Made by a program: the position numbers and the translations under genes. From UBA5536 sp964592595 (GTDB taxonomy: Bacteria; Bacteroidota; Bacteroidia; Bacteroidales; F082): a stretch of DNA of 64,000 nt. Within the stretch, counting starts at the first letter, position 1. The number at the start of each line of letters is the position of its first letter. Below the pieces are notes generated by a model. That model saw only the letters and a program-made list of their open reading frames with translations. It ran no database searches and had not been told where the DNA came from. This document shows, one piece after another, positions 15,064-24,707 of this stretch. Location of the stretch: the NCBI GenBank assembly GCA_964592595.1, contig CAZQFH010000017.1, forward strand, positions 9,901 to 73,900, in the 5' to 3' direction.

Positions 15064-17244
15064 ATGGCCAAAAAGAAATCTACTAAAGGAACCAAGAGCA
15101 CTTTCACGAATACTATTTTGAGTATTTTCGGCGAGCAACCTTTCAAACCACTTAATTACAAGCAAATAGCCAAGTTACTGGGGGTAAAGGATAAAGCTGG
15201 TAAAGATATTATTGACAAGATTTTACGTGAGTTGCTACAAGAGGGAAAGCTCCGTGAGGAAAGGCCTTTCCGTTATGTTCTCAGCAAGGACATGCTTTCG
15301 CAGATTGGCGGTAAAAGTAAGGTAATAGTTGGTAAGGTAGATATGAAAAGCACCGGCAAAGCCTATGTAACTCCTGACGACGGCGGTGAAGATATTTTTA
15401 TTGCGGCCAACAATACCGGACAGGCGTTGCATGAGGATGTGGTAAAGGTAGCATTGTTCCCGAAGCGTAAAAACAAAAAGACTGAAGGACAGATTGTTGA
15501 AATACTGCAACGCACCAAAACAGATTTTGTAGGGGTGCTTACGATCAGCCGCGATTTTGGGTTTGTGGTGCCCGACAGCCAGCATATGCCCATGGATATT
15601 TTTATCCCTAAATCAGCACTGAACAATGCCAAAAATGGCGACAAAGTAGTGATTCGCATTGGTGAATGGCCCGAGCAGTCGAAGAATCCTTTTGGCGAAG
15701 TGATTCATGTGCTGGGCCGGCCCGGCGAAAACAATGTGGAGATGCAGTCGATTCTGGCCGAGCATCACTATCCGCTGCAGTTTCCGCCTGCTGTTGAAAA
15801 AGAAGCAGCATCGATTTCCGAAAAGCTTTCTGCAAGCGAAATGGCCAGCCGAAAAGATTTCCGCAAGGTATTTACCATCACAATTGATCCGGCTGATGCC
15901 AAAGATTTTGATGATGCACTGTCTTTGCGTAAACTGGAAAATGGCAATTGGGAAGTAGGTGTGCACATAGCTGATGTGGCGCACTATGTGAAGCCCGGTA
16001 CAGCACTGGATGAGGAAGCCAAAGAAAGGGGAACCTCTGTTTATCTCGTTGATCGGGTAATTCCCATGCTGCCCGAAAAGCTTTCCAATGGGGTGTGTTC
16101 TTTGCGGCCCAATGAAGACAAACGCTGTTTTTCTGCTGTTTTTGAGATGAACGAAGAAGCTGAAATTTTGGATGAATGGATTGGAAAAACTTTGATAAAC
16201 TCTAACCGTCGTTATGCTTACGAAGAGGTGCAGGCTATGATTGAAGGAGGCGAAGGTGACTACAAACAGGAAATTATGCTTTTGCACCGGTTGGCCGAAA
16301 AGCTAAGGGCAAAAAGAATGGCTAACGGCTCTATTAATTTCCATTCCGAAGAGGTGAAGTTTATTCTCGACGAAAATGCCAAGCCGATTGATACCTATGT
16401 AAAAGTGCAGCAAGAAAGCCATATGTTGATTGAAGACTTTATGTTGCTGGCCAATAGGCGTGTAGCTGAAAAAATTGGTAAGGTAAAGGGCAGAGCCAAA
16501 GCCAAAACCTTTGTGTACCGCATCCACGATGAGCCCAATCCTGAAAAGCTGAATACTTTCACACAAATGGTTTCGCGCCTGGGCTATAAAATGGATATCA
16601 GCAACCGCCAAAAGCTGGTGAAATCCTACAACAGTCTTTTTGAGGCTGTTGAAGGGAAAGGTGAAAAAACCCTGATCGAAACTGTTGCCATCCGAACCAT
16701 GGCCAAAGCCGAATACAGCACCGAAAATATTGGCCATTATGGTTTGGCTTTTCCATTTTATACCCACTTCACCTCCCCTATCCGGCGTTATCCTGATTTG
16801 TTGGTGCACAGGTTGTTAGAGCGTTATTTAATTGAAAACAAGCCTTCGGTAAGTCCCGAAACCTACGAACCAATGTGTCAGCATGCCAGCGAAATGGAAC
16901 GCCGGGCTGCTGAGATGGAGCGCGATTCAGTAAAATACAAACAGGCCGAATACCTCTCGGATAAGATTGGAAAAGTGTTTGATGGCCAGATTTCGGGTGT
17001 GAGCAAATGGGGACTTTTTGTTGAGCTAAAAACCAGCAAATGTGAAGGGTTGGTGCGATACAGCGAAATGCCCGGCGACTTTTATTATCTGGATGAGGAA
17101 AACTTCCGTGTAATCGGACAGGAATTTGGGAAAATTTTCCGTTTGGGCGATGCTGTAAAGATTAAAGTAAAAAAGGTTGATCTGCTGAAGAAACAAATGG
17201 ATTTTCAGTTAATCGAAACCGATCAGGCGAGGAGTTTTAGATAG
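15064..17244 (+). CDS. rnr: ribonuclease R (3'-5' exoribonuclease)
   Basis: A 726-residue enzyme that degrades structured RNA from the 3' end. Domains: a basic N-terminus (MAKKKSTKG) and a winged-helix-like region (to about 75), cold-shock OB domains (about 75-230), the RNB catalytic domain (about 250-590) with IDPADAKDFDDALSL holding the metal-binding Asp residues and THFTSPIRRYPDLLVHR, and a C-terminal S1 domain (about 635-715, VFDGQISGVSKWGLFVEL). The ATG at 15064 is preferred over a GTG at 15004, which would add 20 residues not seen in the family and would start next to the putative -7 element. Length is normal. Confidence 0.96.
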   Translation: MAKKKSTKGTKSTFTNTILSIFGEQPFKPLNYKQIAKLLGVKDKAGKDIIDKILRELLQEGKLREERPFRYVLSKDMLSQIGGKSKVIVGKVDMKSTGKAYVTPDDGGEDIFIAANNTGQALHEDVVKVALFPKRKNKKTEGQIVEILQRTKTDFVGVLTISRDFGFVVPDSQHMPMDIFIPKSALNNAKNGDKVVIRIGEWPEQSKNPFGEVIHVLGRPGENNVEMQSILAEHHYPLQFPPAVEKEAASISEKLSASEMASRKDFRKVFTITIDPADAKDFDDALSLRKLENGNWEVGVHIADVAHYVKPGTALDEEAKERGTSVYLVDRVIPMLPEKLSNGVCSLRPNEDKRCFSAVFEMNEEAEILDEWIGKTLINSNRRYAYEEVQAMIEGGEGDYKQEIMLLHRLAEKLRAKRMANGSINFHSEEVKFILDENAKPIDTYVKVQQESHMLIEDFMLLANRRVAEKIGKVKGRAKAKTFVYRIHDEPNPEKLNTFTQMVSRLGYKMDISNRQKLVKSYNSLFEAVEGKGEKTLIETVAIRTMAKAEYSTENIGHYGLAFPFYTHFTSPIRRYPDLLVHRLLERYLIENKPSVSPETYEPMCQHASEMERRAAEMERDSVKYKQAEYLSDKIGKVFDGQISGVSKWGLFVELKTSKCEGLVRYSEMPGDFYYLDEENFRVIGQEFGKIFRLGDAVKIKVKKVDLLKKQMDFQLIETDQARSFR

Positions 17245-17352
17245 AGATAAATTGCTTGCAAAACCGCTCTGCAGTTTGATTGGTGGTACAACGATGAAAA
17301 AAAGAATGTAGTTTATTGGTTCATAAACCAGTAGTAATAAAGCCATAATTTT

Positions 17353-17652
17353 CTATTCAGTAATTCGAATTTTTAGATCCATACGTTCGTGCAGAATTCT
17401 TGTTATTTCAATTGGTTTGTTCTCTATGGCACGATAAAAAATGATATGACGGTTTACTTTTAGTCCAAATAGATCTGAAGAAATTTCTGCGTATTTTTTT
17501 CCTAAATTTGGATCATATGCAATGTCTTTGAAACTTTCAATTAACAAATTGTAGTATTTGTCTGCTTGATATTCTGACCAGTTGTCGGCTGTATAATTCC
17601 ATATACTGTTTAGATCTGCAACAGCCTTAAAGGTTATTTTATAATCAGCCAT
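17353..17652 (-). CDS. parE: toxin of the RelE/ParE family
   Basis: A 99-residue toxin of the RelE/ParE superfamily. Motifs: YKITFKAVADLNSIWNYTAD at the N-terminus, then YDPNLGKKYAEISSDLFGLKV, HIIFYR and RILHERMD. These fit ParE, whose characterised members inhibit DNA gyrase, though other activities occur in the superfamily. It overlaps the antitoxin gene by 8 bases, a typical translational coupling. ParE is preferred over RelE because of the ParD partner. Confidence 0.92.
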   Translation of the reverse strand: MADYKITFKAVADLNSIWNYTADNWSEYQADKYYNLLIESFKDIAYDPNLGKKYAEISSDLFGLKVNRHIIFYRAIENKPIEITRILHERMDLKIRITE

Positions 17653-17893
17653 GCTTTTTTCTGTTCGATTTCAATGCCTCAAGGTTATTTTTGGCATCAA
17701 AATCAATATCGATTCCACTATCTGTTCCTTCCTGAATAGCATTTTTTAGCGCAATTACTTTACTTTCTTCATTTTCCAGAAGCCTTAGCCCGGCACGAAT
17801 TACTTCACTTACATTTTTGTACCGGCCTGCCGAAACCTGAGCTTGTATAAACTGATCAAAATAATCTCCTAATGATATGGATGTGTTTTTCAT
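17645..17893 (-). CDS. parD: antitoxin of the ParD family
   Basis: An 82-residue ribbon-helix-helix antitoxin. The DNA-binding N-terminus reads MKNTSISLGDYFDQFIQAQV, and VSEVIRAGLRLLENEE follows, typical of ParD (CopG-like fold). The C-terminus, rich in Asp/Lys/Asn, should contact the toxin. The ATG at 17893 is chosen because the upstream in-frame extension reads across the promoter and operator at 17917-17947. ParD proteins repress their own operon. Confidence 0.93.
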   Translation of the reverse strand: MKNTSISLGDYFDQFIQAQVSAGRYKNVSEVIRAGLRLLENEESKVIALKNAIQEGTDSGIDIDFDAKNNLEALKSNRKKHG

Positions 17894-17916
17894 AAGAACT
17901 AATTTGTGACAATGGA

Positions 17917-17947
17917 CAAAAATACCAAATATTGGTAAAACTGTCAA
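17917..17947 (-). promoter_or_regulatory. promoter and operator of parDE
   Basis: On the minus strand TTG (17947-17945) lies 20 bases before TATTTTTG (17924-17917), a good Bacteroidota promoter. The spacer holds an inverted repeat TACCAA-ATA-TTGGTA (17923-17937) that touches the -7 element. This is the expected place for ParD binding. Confidence 0.7.
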
Positions 17948-18039
17948 GTTTAAGAATAGTACTGATGAATAATTATTGGTTAATAAGGAGGTATTCTAAG
18001 TTTTTATAACACTGTTTCACAATCGTTTGGAGGTATCAT

Positions 18040-18076
18040 AAAAAAAAACGCCGCACCACAAAGGGCGCAGCGTTTC
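18040..18076 (-). terminator. intrinsic terminator of the large T9SS gene
   Basis: Read on the minus strand, AACGC-T-GCGCC pairs with GGTGC-G-GCGTT around a short loop, followed by nine T (18048-18040). It lies 23 bases after the stop codon of the gene ending at 18099. Confidence 0.85.
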
Positions 18077-18098
18077 GATTATCAGACCAAAGCTGAAT

Positions 18099-21000
18099 TT
18101 ATTGAACCAAAATCTTTTGGTGGGTGATTTGATTTTCACGTTGTATTGCTATGATTAACAAGTCTTTGGCTTCAACGGATTTGTTGAAAGTATTTGCATT
18201 GGCTTCAAAACGATCGATCAGCCTTCCGGTAGCATCCGTAATGCTAATTTGATCACCGGCTTGCAGTCCTTGCAGGGTAAATGATCCTGTGTTGGGATTT
18301 GGATAAACACTCACGCTGGAAGCTAATGTTTCGTCCAGATCAAGGATAACGGTTTCCATAGTGGCCAGCATTGAGAGGCCTCCCATGTGGAAGTGTCCGT
18401 CGTGCTGAGGCATGGCTGCATCATAAGTAACAGTAAGGTCGTAGGCCATCCCCTGATCCTGCAGGTAAGCTTTCCAGTAAATGGTTTCTCCAAATTCAAA
18501 TCCTTCTTTTTCAGGAGTCATCGGGTCGTCTCCATAGGCGGTAATCATCAGTTGACCATTTTGGTAAGCTACGGCGCCTGCGCAATAGGGCATGCCATTT
18601 TCGTGGTAAAACACACCCATCACATCGCCTGGATTCATCTCCAGTCCGCTGCGAACAGCCGCTTCAACAGGAATATAAATGTTATGCACAAAATTTGTCG
18701 GCACAAACTCCCAGCCTTCAGGCATGTTGATGGTAGAGTCGTTGGAAATGAAAACCGAAGCCGGCATACTTTCACCAATATCAAACACACTGGTCACTTC
18801 GTACAAGAATCCACCTGGTGCTTCCAGCACATCAGTCCAGTTGGTTTCAGCGATAGGCTGGGCATTTAGGGCATCGCCATTGCGATATACCTTGTAACCC
18901 ACGAAAGTTGCATTAGCAGCACGTTGGTTATGATCAAAGCTGAACGGAGCTTTCTCCAGTGTCAGATTATTGGAGGTTATAGTATTGGTTTCCGGTACTG
19001 GAATTCCATCCTGATACGTAAGCGGAGCAATGCTGTCGCCTTGTCCGATCCATGCGCGGATGTTCCAGTTGTAGGGTAATCCATATTCGGTAAGTGTCAT
19101 CCAGTCTTCACCCGGAAGTTTTACAAGATCACCTTTGCCAAACTCAGCTGGACCAAAATCAACCCCTGCAGCGTAATAATAAGGCTCGCTATTTACTTCA
19201 TATCCAAGCCAAAGGGTAACCTCAGGATCAATTGCAATAGGGTTTACAAGTTCAATATCATTCCACGACATAGCCTCAATGGAAGTTACATCTTGTTCGA
19301 GCAGCAGGTTTTCTGCTTCGTCGCCGGTATATACTTTCAGGGTGAACGAAGGAATATTGTCCCATGCATAGAAACCCAGGTGTGTTATCGTTTTATTTAC
19401 ATAGAATTGCAATATTTCTGATTCAAATTTTGCTGAGGCTTCAAACGATTCGGGTCCGCCAATAGCAGTTTGTATGCCCCCGTTTCCGTATTGCAACATC
19501 AGGGGATTCACGCCCGGAGGATACCAGTTCAGGTTTACGGTATCGCCTGATAATTCAGCTGTTAATGAGGATGGTGAAGGCAGGTTTACAAAAGCATACA
19601 AAGGTATGTTGTATTCAACCAGCTCAAAGTCAAAATGGCTTTGTATTAAAAGGTTTGCCTCATAAGCACCCACTTCATTTCCCTGGAAGCTAACCGTAAT
19701 GGTAGCGCTGTCGCCCGGAAGTAAATGTGAGTTATTGATGTATGGCTGAAAGAAGTAAGAGTCAGATCCGGTAAATACAAATGCGGGTACGGGAGAATTG
19801 TTAACCACCTGAACAGTTTTGGTAATTTGCTCATTGATATTTACCATACCAAAATCAAGATTATCTTCGGAGAGAAGCAGGCCGGCATCTCCAGTTACCA
19901 ACATATTGATGGTCAGTGGTGTAACAGGTTGATTCAAGTTGTTTGTAAGCAGGTTGATAAGTATAGTACGCTGACCGGGATACATGGATGTAGCATCAAA
20001 GGTGAGGGTAATATTTTCAAAAGTACCGGGTGCTATTGTACCACTTTCGCTGCTGAAGCTTATGCCATCAGGAAGCACCTGCGTTTCCCATTCCAGATCA
20101 ATCAAACCTTCGTTTGCAAAAGTGATTTCGTAGGTTTTAATTTCAACACCACCTTCGATGGAGTCGTTGATTGCATCCGGGGTAAGTGTTAGGGTTGGTG
20201 AGCCAACCTGGATCGTACGAAAAACCTGATTGCTTTCGCCCTCAGCATAAACAGCGCTCACACCATATTCAAAAGTGCCTAATCCGATTGCTTCATCCAG
20301 GTAGGTGTTTTCCGTTGTAAGTTCTTGAATAAGCTCGCCATCACGATAAAGATTGTAACCTACAAAAGCCATAGACCTTTGCGCAGTGCCCTGATAGGGA
20401 AAAACACTGCTGAGGCCGTCGTATTTTTGCTGTTTGAGGCTCATACCTTCATTTATATTTATTTCCCGAGCAACAGGTTGTGGCAGTAGAGCTGTAGTTC
20501 CGTTGGTCTCGGTAACAAATGCCTTGATGAGCCAGTTGTTATCAAAGCCAAATTCTGTGAGCGATTGCCATTCTCCGTAAATGTTGATTAAGTCGCTCAA
20601 CCCTGCTACTGCACTTCCAATATCCATAGCTGCAGCATATTCGTTGAATGCCTGATTGATTTCTATTGCGAGGTAGATTGACTCATCAGCATTAATAGTT
20701 ACGGGGGTGTTTAGATTAACAACATTCCATTGATTGTTTTCGTAGGATGTGATAGGCTGGCTATAGATTAAGGTGTTGAGGCTGTCGTCACCATAGATTT
20801 TGATGGTGTACGAAGTAAGTTCGCTGGTTGGGTAAAAAGCAACATTAACAATGGATTGACCGTCAAAGTCTTCCAATGTATTAGCCGGCCAGCCGATAGC
20901 TATCTCAAAAGTTGTTTCATCACCTGTACCAACAGAATAGTAATAATCTTCGGAACAGTATGCCAGCCAACTGCCCTGATCACCAGTAACATCAGCCCAT

Positions 21001-22580
21001 TCCAGCTGTACATCAGCATTGTCAATTACTTCTCCGAAAAGGTATATTGGAGCGGGCACTATGCCTGAACCTGTGAGCAGTACTTCTGCCTCTTCGTTCA
21101 CCGGATCGTTGGTGTTGAAGGTGATAGTGCCACTGTAATCTTCCACATTGGCAGGCGTAAATACAAATTGCAGGTAAGCAGAGTGCTGCGCGGGAATCAG
21201 CAATTCGTCAACCACTGCGTCAAAATATGGATTATCAGATACAAAGTTGTTCAAAATCAAATCTTCAAGGCCGGTATTAACGACCATTAACTGCTTGATT
21301 GAAGGCTGATTGAGCATCGCGTCACCAAAATCCAATTCATTGGTGTACATGTAAAAACCAGGAGCGGAAATGGTAGTAAATTGCATTGGATACTCGTATT
21401 CGGGGAAAGCCTGATCGTTGGTAGAAAAGATGATATTTTCCGTATAAGTTCCAGGTGTATAATAGTAGGTATAAAAATAAACATCAACGGTTTGAGAGGC
21501 TTCTGGTGCAACGGTTCCCTGGTATTCACCCAAGGCAATGTCATGGCTTTCGGGCCAGGCTGACCAAATCAATTCAACATCGCCGTTATTCACTATTTCA
21601 ATTGGACGAATTACGACATTACCAATAGGCAGCGTATCAATAAACGGATCGGGCAAAACTACAAATTCGGGTGAACCAATCATAACGCTTGTCTGTGATT
21701 GTGCACTTTCGTCGCTGCCGTAAACAGCTGAAACGCCATACGTGTATATGCCGTTAGCAACATCAACATCTGCGTAGTTTAAATCGTTGGTATTGCCCAC
21801 TACTGTACCATTTCTGTAAATGTTGTAGCTGTCTGGCAATGTTCTAAGGCCATCTTCCCGAATGGGAGCAGCAACAGGCGTTCCGGTTTTCGATTTCAAT
21901 TCGCCTTTGGCGTAAACAGGGAACCTACGTGTAACAGGATCGGGAGTGATTTGAGCACGGTTGCCGGCATTGTCGCTCACAAAAGCGCGGATGCTGATGT
22001 TGTTGTCGAAACCATATGCTGTAAGGCTTTCCCAAAAACCCTGATAATTAATCAGGTCGCCAAACCCTGCTTCTGCAGGGCCATTATCCAAGCCAACAGG
22101 ATAAGTATAATCGTTGGGCTGTTGCAGCTCAACAGAAATATACAGATCTTTTGAAGCGTCGATGGCAGGCGGTGAATTCAGGTAGAACAGGTTCCATGCA
22201 TCCGGAACAAAATCAAAAACTTCCTGTTCATATATCAAAGTGTTGCCATTTTCGCCTTCATAAATTTTTACTGAAAGGTTGCTAACGTCCTCAAACAAAT
22301 AGTATTCTACCTGTATGATATTGAAATTATCAAAGCCAGATAATTGTTCAGGTGTAAAACGTATCCCAACTGAGAAAGGAACAAGACTGGCATATCCCAG
22401 CCCGGTGAAGTTGGTTCCATCTGTCCAGGCAAGTTCTGTAAGCTGTCCTTCAAATGGTTCTTCCCATTGCAGGTTAACATCATTACCATTAACTGCTGCA
22501 GTAAGTCCGTAAGGTGGATTTTGAGCCAGCATATATTGTGCTGACATAAGTGCTAAAAAAAGTGTGATTAGTTTTTTCAT
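18099..22580 (-). CDS. 1493-residue T9SS type A sorting domain protein with three repeats
   Basis: A very large exported protein. Residues 1-19 are a signal peptide. Three repeat units (starting at about 20, 515 and 1005) each contain an Fn3-like opening (PYGLTAAVNGNDVNLQWEEP; VQLEWADV; LTAELSGDTVNLNWYPPG) and a galactose-binding-like module with paired motifs such as LKVYTGDEAENLLLEQ and GDLI...W.SLTEYGFDNNW.I.A. Units 1 and 2 end in choice-of-anchor D/ASPM-SPD2-Hydin type domains (LDFGDAMLNQPSIKQLMVVN; LDFGMVNINEQITKTVQVVN). A unique segment (about 1300-1400) precedes the T9SS sorting domain (SVYPNPNTGSFTLQGLQAG to the end). No catalytic residues are evident. A surface adhesin or structural protein is likely. 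It has its own terminator. Confidence 0.88.
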   Translation of the reverse strand: MKKLITLFLALMSAQYMLAQNPPYGLTAAVNGNDVNLQWEEPFEGQLTELAWTDGTNFTGLGYASLVPFSVGIRFTPEQLSGFDNFNIIQVEYYLFEDVSNLSVKIYEGENGNTLIYEQEVFDFVPDAWNLFYLNSPPAIDASKDLYISVELQQPNDYTYPVGLDNGPAEAGFGDLINYQGFWESLTAYGFDNNISIRAFVSDNAGNRAQITPDPVTRRFPVYAKGELKSKTGTPVAAPIREDGLRTLPDSYNIYRNGTVVGNTNDLNYADVDVANGIYTYGVSAVYGSDESAQSQTSVMIGSPEFVVLPDPFIDTLPIGNVVIRPIEIVNNGDVELIWSAWPESHDIALGEYQGTVAPEASQTVDVYFYTYYYTPGTYTENIIFSTNDQAFPEYEYPMQFTTISAPGFYMYTNELDFGDAMLNQPSIKQLMVVNTGLEDLILNNFVSDNPYFDAVVDELLIPAQHSAYLQFVFTPANVEDYSGTITFNTNDPVNEEAEVLLTGSGIVPAPIYLFGEVIDNADVQLEWADVTGDQGSWLAYCSEDYYYSVGTGDETTFEIAIGWPANTLEDFDGQSIVNVAFYPTSELTSYTIKIYGDDSLNTLIYSQPITSYENNQWNVVNLNTPVTINADESIYLAIEINQAFNEYAAAMDIGSAVAGLSDLINIYGEWQSLTEFGFDNNWLIKAFVTETNGTTALLPQPVAREININEGMSLKQQKYDGLSSVFPYQGTAQRSMAFVGYNLYRDGELIQELTTENTYLDEAIGLGTFEYGVSAVYAEGESNQVFRTIQVGSPTLTLTPDAINDSIEGGVEIKTYEITFANEGLIDLEWETQVLPDGISFSSESGTIAPGTFENITLTFDATSMYPGQRTILINLLTNNLNQPVTPLTINMLVTGDAGLLLSEDNLDFGMVNINEQITKTVQVVNNSPVPAFVFTGSDSYFFQPYINNSHLLPGDSATITVSFQGNEVGAYEANLLIQSHFDFELVEYNIPLYAFVNLPSPSSLTAELSGDTVNLNWYPPGVNPLMLQYGNGGIQTAIGGPESFEASAKFESEILQFYVNKTITHLGFYAWDNIPSFTLKVYTGDEAENLLLEQDVTSIEAMSWNDIELVNPIAIDPEVTLWLGYEVNSEPYYYAAGVDFGPAEFGKGDLVKLPGEDWMTLTEYGLPYNWNIRAWIGQGDSIAPLTYQDGIPVPETNTITSNNLTLEKAPFSFDHNQRAANATFVGYKVYRNGDALNAQPIAETNWTDVLEAPGGFLYEVTSVFDIGESMPASVFISNDSTINMPEGWEFVPTNFVHNIYIPVEAAVRSGLEMNPGDVMGVFYHENGMPYCAGAVAYQNGQLMITAYGDDPMTPEKEGFEFGETIYWKAYLQDQGMAYDLTVTYDAAMPQHDGHFHMGGLSMLATMETVILDLDETLASSVSVYPNPNTGSFTLQGLQAGDQISITDATGRLIDRFEANANTFNKSVEAKDLLIIAIQRENQITHQKILVQ

Positions 22581-22771
22581 TTTTCTTTATTTGCTGGTTT
22601 AGTGTTCAGCTCAGACAGCTTAAAGTTTTAGTACCCTTAGTTGAGTTAAAGCATATTTGATTACTTAAAATAACTGGCTAAAAACATATTAGAACAGCTT
22701 AATGTTCACAGTCAAGATTAAAAGCCAAAGTTTTTTAGAAAAGCTGTAACTTTCCCCATTATTTTACAGCT

Positions 22772-23266
22772 ATGAAGATTATTTTTTGGTTAATGGTATT
22801 TTTCACTTCAATCTTTTTTTCTGCTTGCAAGCAAGCTGATGAACCAATGCTGAAAGTGCCAGATTGTGGTGAATCTTTTTGCATGAGTGCCTATCGTGCC
22901 AATAAAGAGTGGGTAGATGACTACAGTGCTCAGCTCTTTAACTATCAATTTAATGATGGTTATTCGGTTGCAATATGGAGAAACATGAGTAGTGAGCCGC
23001 CAACTAATTTTGTAATAAAAATTGGTAATTCTCAGCGCCCAACGCTTGATGGGCCTGGAATTTTCAGGTTCGACCCTTATGAAACGGCCTTCTTTAGTGC
23101 AGAAATTGAGCGCGACAGCATGGTCAGGTTTTTAGGTTATAGTGGCTTTATACAGGTCGATTCTGTTTCGGAGCGTTATTTTTCGGGTGAGTTTGAATTG
23201 GATGCACAGGTTGATACTTTAGCCAACTATCTCAAGTTCAAAGGGAAATTCGAAATTCAGGAGTAA
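22772..23266 (+). CDS. hypothetical lipoprotein
   Basis: A 164-residue protein with a lipoprotein signal: MKIIFWLMVFFTSIFFSAC, Cys at residue 19, followed by acidic and polar residues. The mature part is strand-rich and has three further Cys residues early on, including VPDCGESFCMSAY. Not recognised. It is transcribed divergently from the large T9SS gene and ends exactly where the convergent DUF1207-like gene ends, with no bases between the two stop codons and no visible terminator. Confidence 0.7.
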   Translation: MKIIFWLMVFFTSIFFSACKQADEPMLKVPDCGESFCMSAYRANKEWVDDYSAQLFNYQFNDGYSVAIWRNMSSEPPTNFVIKIGNSQRPTLDGPGIFRFDPYETAFFSAEIERDSMVRFLGYSGFIQVDSVSERYFSGEFELDAQVDTLANYLKFKGKFEIQE

Positions 23267-24133
23267 TTAGTTGAAGGGCTGAAAACTCATGCTGCCTCCA
23301 ATCCATGTGATACGCGCTTTATCGTAGAGGCTGTAAGGAATATAACCATGAAAAGCATCCAGCATAATAGTAAATGGAGCGCTTCCCTCCTTCCCTATCT
23401 CAATACCGGCAGCGAGACGCGTTCCGGGATAGAAGTTGGTCTCTTGTTCAAATTGGATGTGCATTGCTCCCATCCAGCGCAACCATTCTTTTGAGGCGAT
23501 AGGTTTTTTCCAGCTAAAACCTGCGTCACCCAGCATTCTTTTTCTTTCGTATGCGCTATGCGGAATTATGCCAAGTGTTCCGTAAAACGTCCAATGCGCA
23601 GCGATAAAAGCTGCACTGATATCAAGTACTTCGTAAATGCGCGGATTAGGCAGATAAGCCGTGATAAAATGACGGTAGATAAAATCATCACCCAGATGGG
23701 CGGAGATATGATACAGTCTGATTCTAAATGCCCAACTATCAGAATCTTTCCAATTGTAATGAATGCCAACCTTATATTCGGTATTGAAGTGATTGACCTG
23801 AAACCAGTTGAGCGGATCTTCGAAAATGAATTGCGTATAAGTTGCAATCTCTACTCCAAGTTCTCTTTGTTTTACAGCTTTTGATTCCCATCGGTAAATA
23901 CCTCGGTTGATACCAGCCGAATAATTGGCAAACATACGGTTTGGCCATCCCGAAGGGGTGTGTAACACATACAAAGACCCACTGAACTGTGCCTCTCTGT
24001 AGTCGAGTGGCTTTTCGGGGAAAAGGCTTTCTTTTGGCAGCCAGCCAATGGAGTTTTGGGCGCCGCATGGCAGGACAGCAATCAGGATAAAAAACAACAC
24101 TGCAACCAAAAAGCCTTGTTTATGCTCAAACAT
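23267..24133 (-). CDS. DUF1207-like exported protein
   Basis: A 288-residue exported protein. Residues 1-25 form a signal peptide. The body resembles DUF1207: a LFPEKPLDYREAQFSGSLYV opening, SAGINRGIYRWE, and a RLYHISAHLGDDFI motif close to the family's SSHLGDE motif. Strand-rich sequence ending in ITWIGGSMSFQPFN suggests an outer-membrane barrel. Function of the family is unknown. It is 20 bases downstream of the thioesterase gene on the same strand, so they may be co-transcribed. Confidence 0.7.
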   Translation of the reverse strand: MFEHKQGFLVAVLFFILIAVLPCGAQNSIGWLPKESLFPEKPLDYREAQFSGSLYVLHTPSGWPNRMFANYSAGINRGIYRWESKAVKQRELGVEIATYTQFIFEDPLNWFQVNHFNTEYKVGIHYNWKDSDSWAFRIRLYHISAHLGDDFIYRHFITAYLPNPRIYEVLDISAAFIAAHWTFYGTLGIIPHSAYERKRMLGDAGFSWKKPIASKEWLRWMGAMHIQFEQETNFYPGTRLAAGIEIGKEGSAPFTIMLDAFHGYIPYSLYDKARITWIGGSMSFQPFN

Positions 24134-24153
24134 AATTAGTGGTTGCGTTATTT

Positions 24154-24549
24154 TTAGAAATGTTTATCCAGTATTTCGGGCAAAAAAGGACGGCCTTGCC
24201 GGTTGATGGAAGTTCCGATAATGCGTGCCGAGATAATTGGCTTTTGATCGCTCGTACGGATGATTTGTTGCACAAAACCAAAACGCAAAGTGGAGATACG
24301 CTCCAGCTGGCAGCTCACTTCACATTCGTCTCCACTTCTGAGTGGGAAATGATAATCCATTTCTATCCGTTTTACAACCAGCAAGATGCCCTCTTCATTG
24401 AGTTTTGCAAAATCAAGACCAATGGTTTTCAAGAATTCGTGTCGGGCATGTTCGAGGTAATGCTGGTAATTGGCATTATTTACAACGCCTTGCATATCAC
24501 ATTCGTAATCGCGCACTTTTAATTTTATAGTAAATGAATGCTCTGTCAT
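24154..24549 (-). CDS. acyl-CoA thioesterase, 4HBT/YbgC type
   Basis: A 131-residue hotdog-fold enzyme. The YbgC-type active-site segment VRDYECDMQGVVNNANYQHY holds the conserved Asp/Asn position, followed by YLEHARHEFL. The family hydrolyses acyl-CoA thioesters, often short-chain or hydroxybenzoyl-CoA. The ATG at 24549 is preferred over an in-frame TTG eight codons earlier. Substrate cannot be told from sequence alone. Confidence 0.88.
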   Translation of the reverse strand: MTEHSFTIKLKVRDYECDMQGVVNNANYQHYLEHARHEFLKTIGLDFAKLNEEGILLVVKRIEMDYHFPLRSGDECEVSCQLERISTLRFGFVQQIIRTSDQKPIISARIIGTSINRQGRPFLPEILDKHF

Positions 24550-24646
24550 CGCTTTGATATTTTTACTGGTCAAAAATAAGCTTTTTAGTTTGTTTTGGCC
24601 GGTAATTAATCCTTTTATAAAAGCAAATCAACACGAATAATTGACC

Positions 24647-24684
24647 AAAAAAAATGACATAGCCTTGATGAGACTATGTCATTG
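24647..24684 (-). terminator. intrinsic terminator of the DABB-like lipoprotein gene
   Basis: AATGACATAG (24653-24662) and CTATGTCATT (24674-24683) form a perfect 10-bp stem with an 11-base loop. On the minus strand it is followed by a T-run (24654-24647). It lies 24 bases after the stop codon at 24708. Confidence 0.88.
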
Positions 24685-24707
24685 AGTTGGTAAAATCGAC
24701 TTAACAA

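Noticed and set aside
15613..16287. 224-codon minus-strand ORF inside rnr
   Set aside because: Lies wholly antisense to the RNase R catalytic domain, whose plus-strand motifs are unmistakable; low-complexity His/Phe-rich translation typical of a shadow.
18387..18869. 160-codon plus-strand ORF inside the large T9SS gene
   Set aside because: Antisense shadow; no start context or motif.
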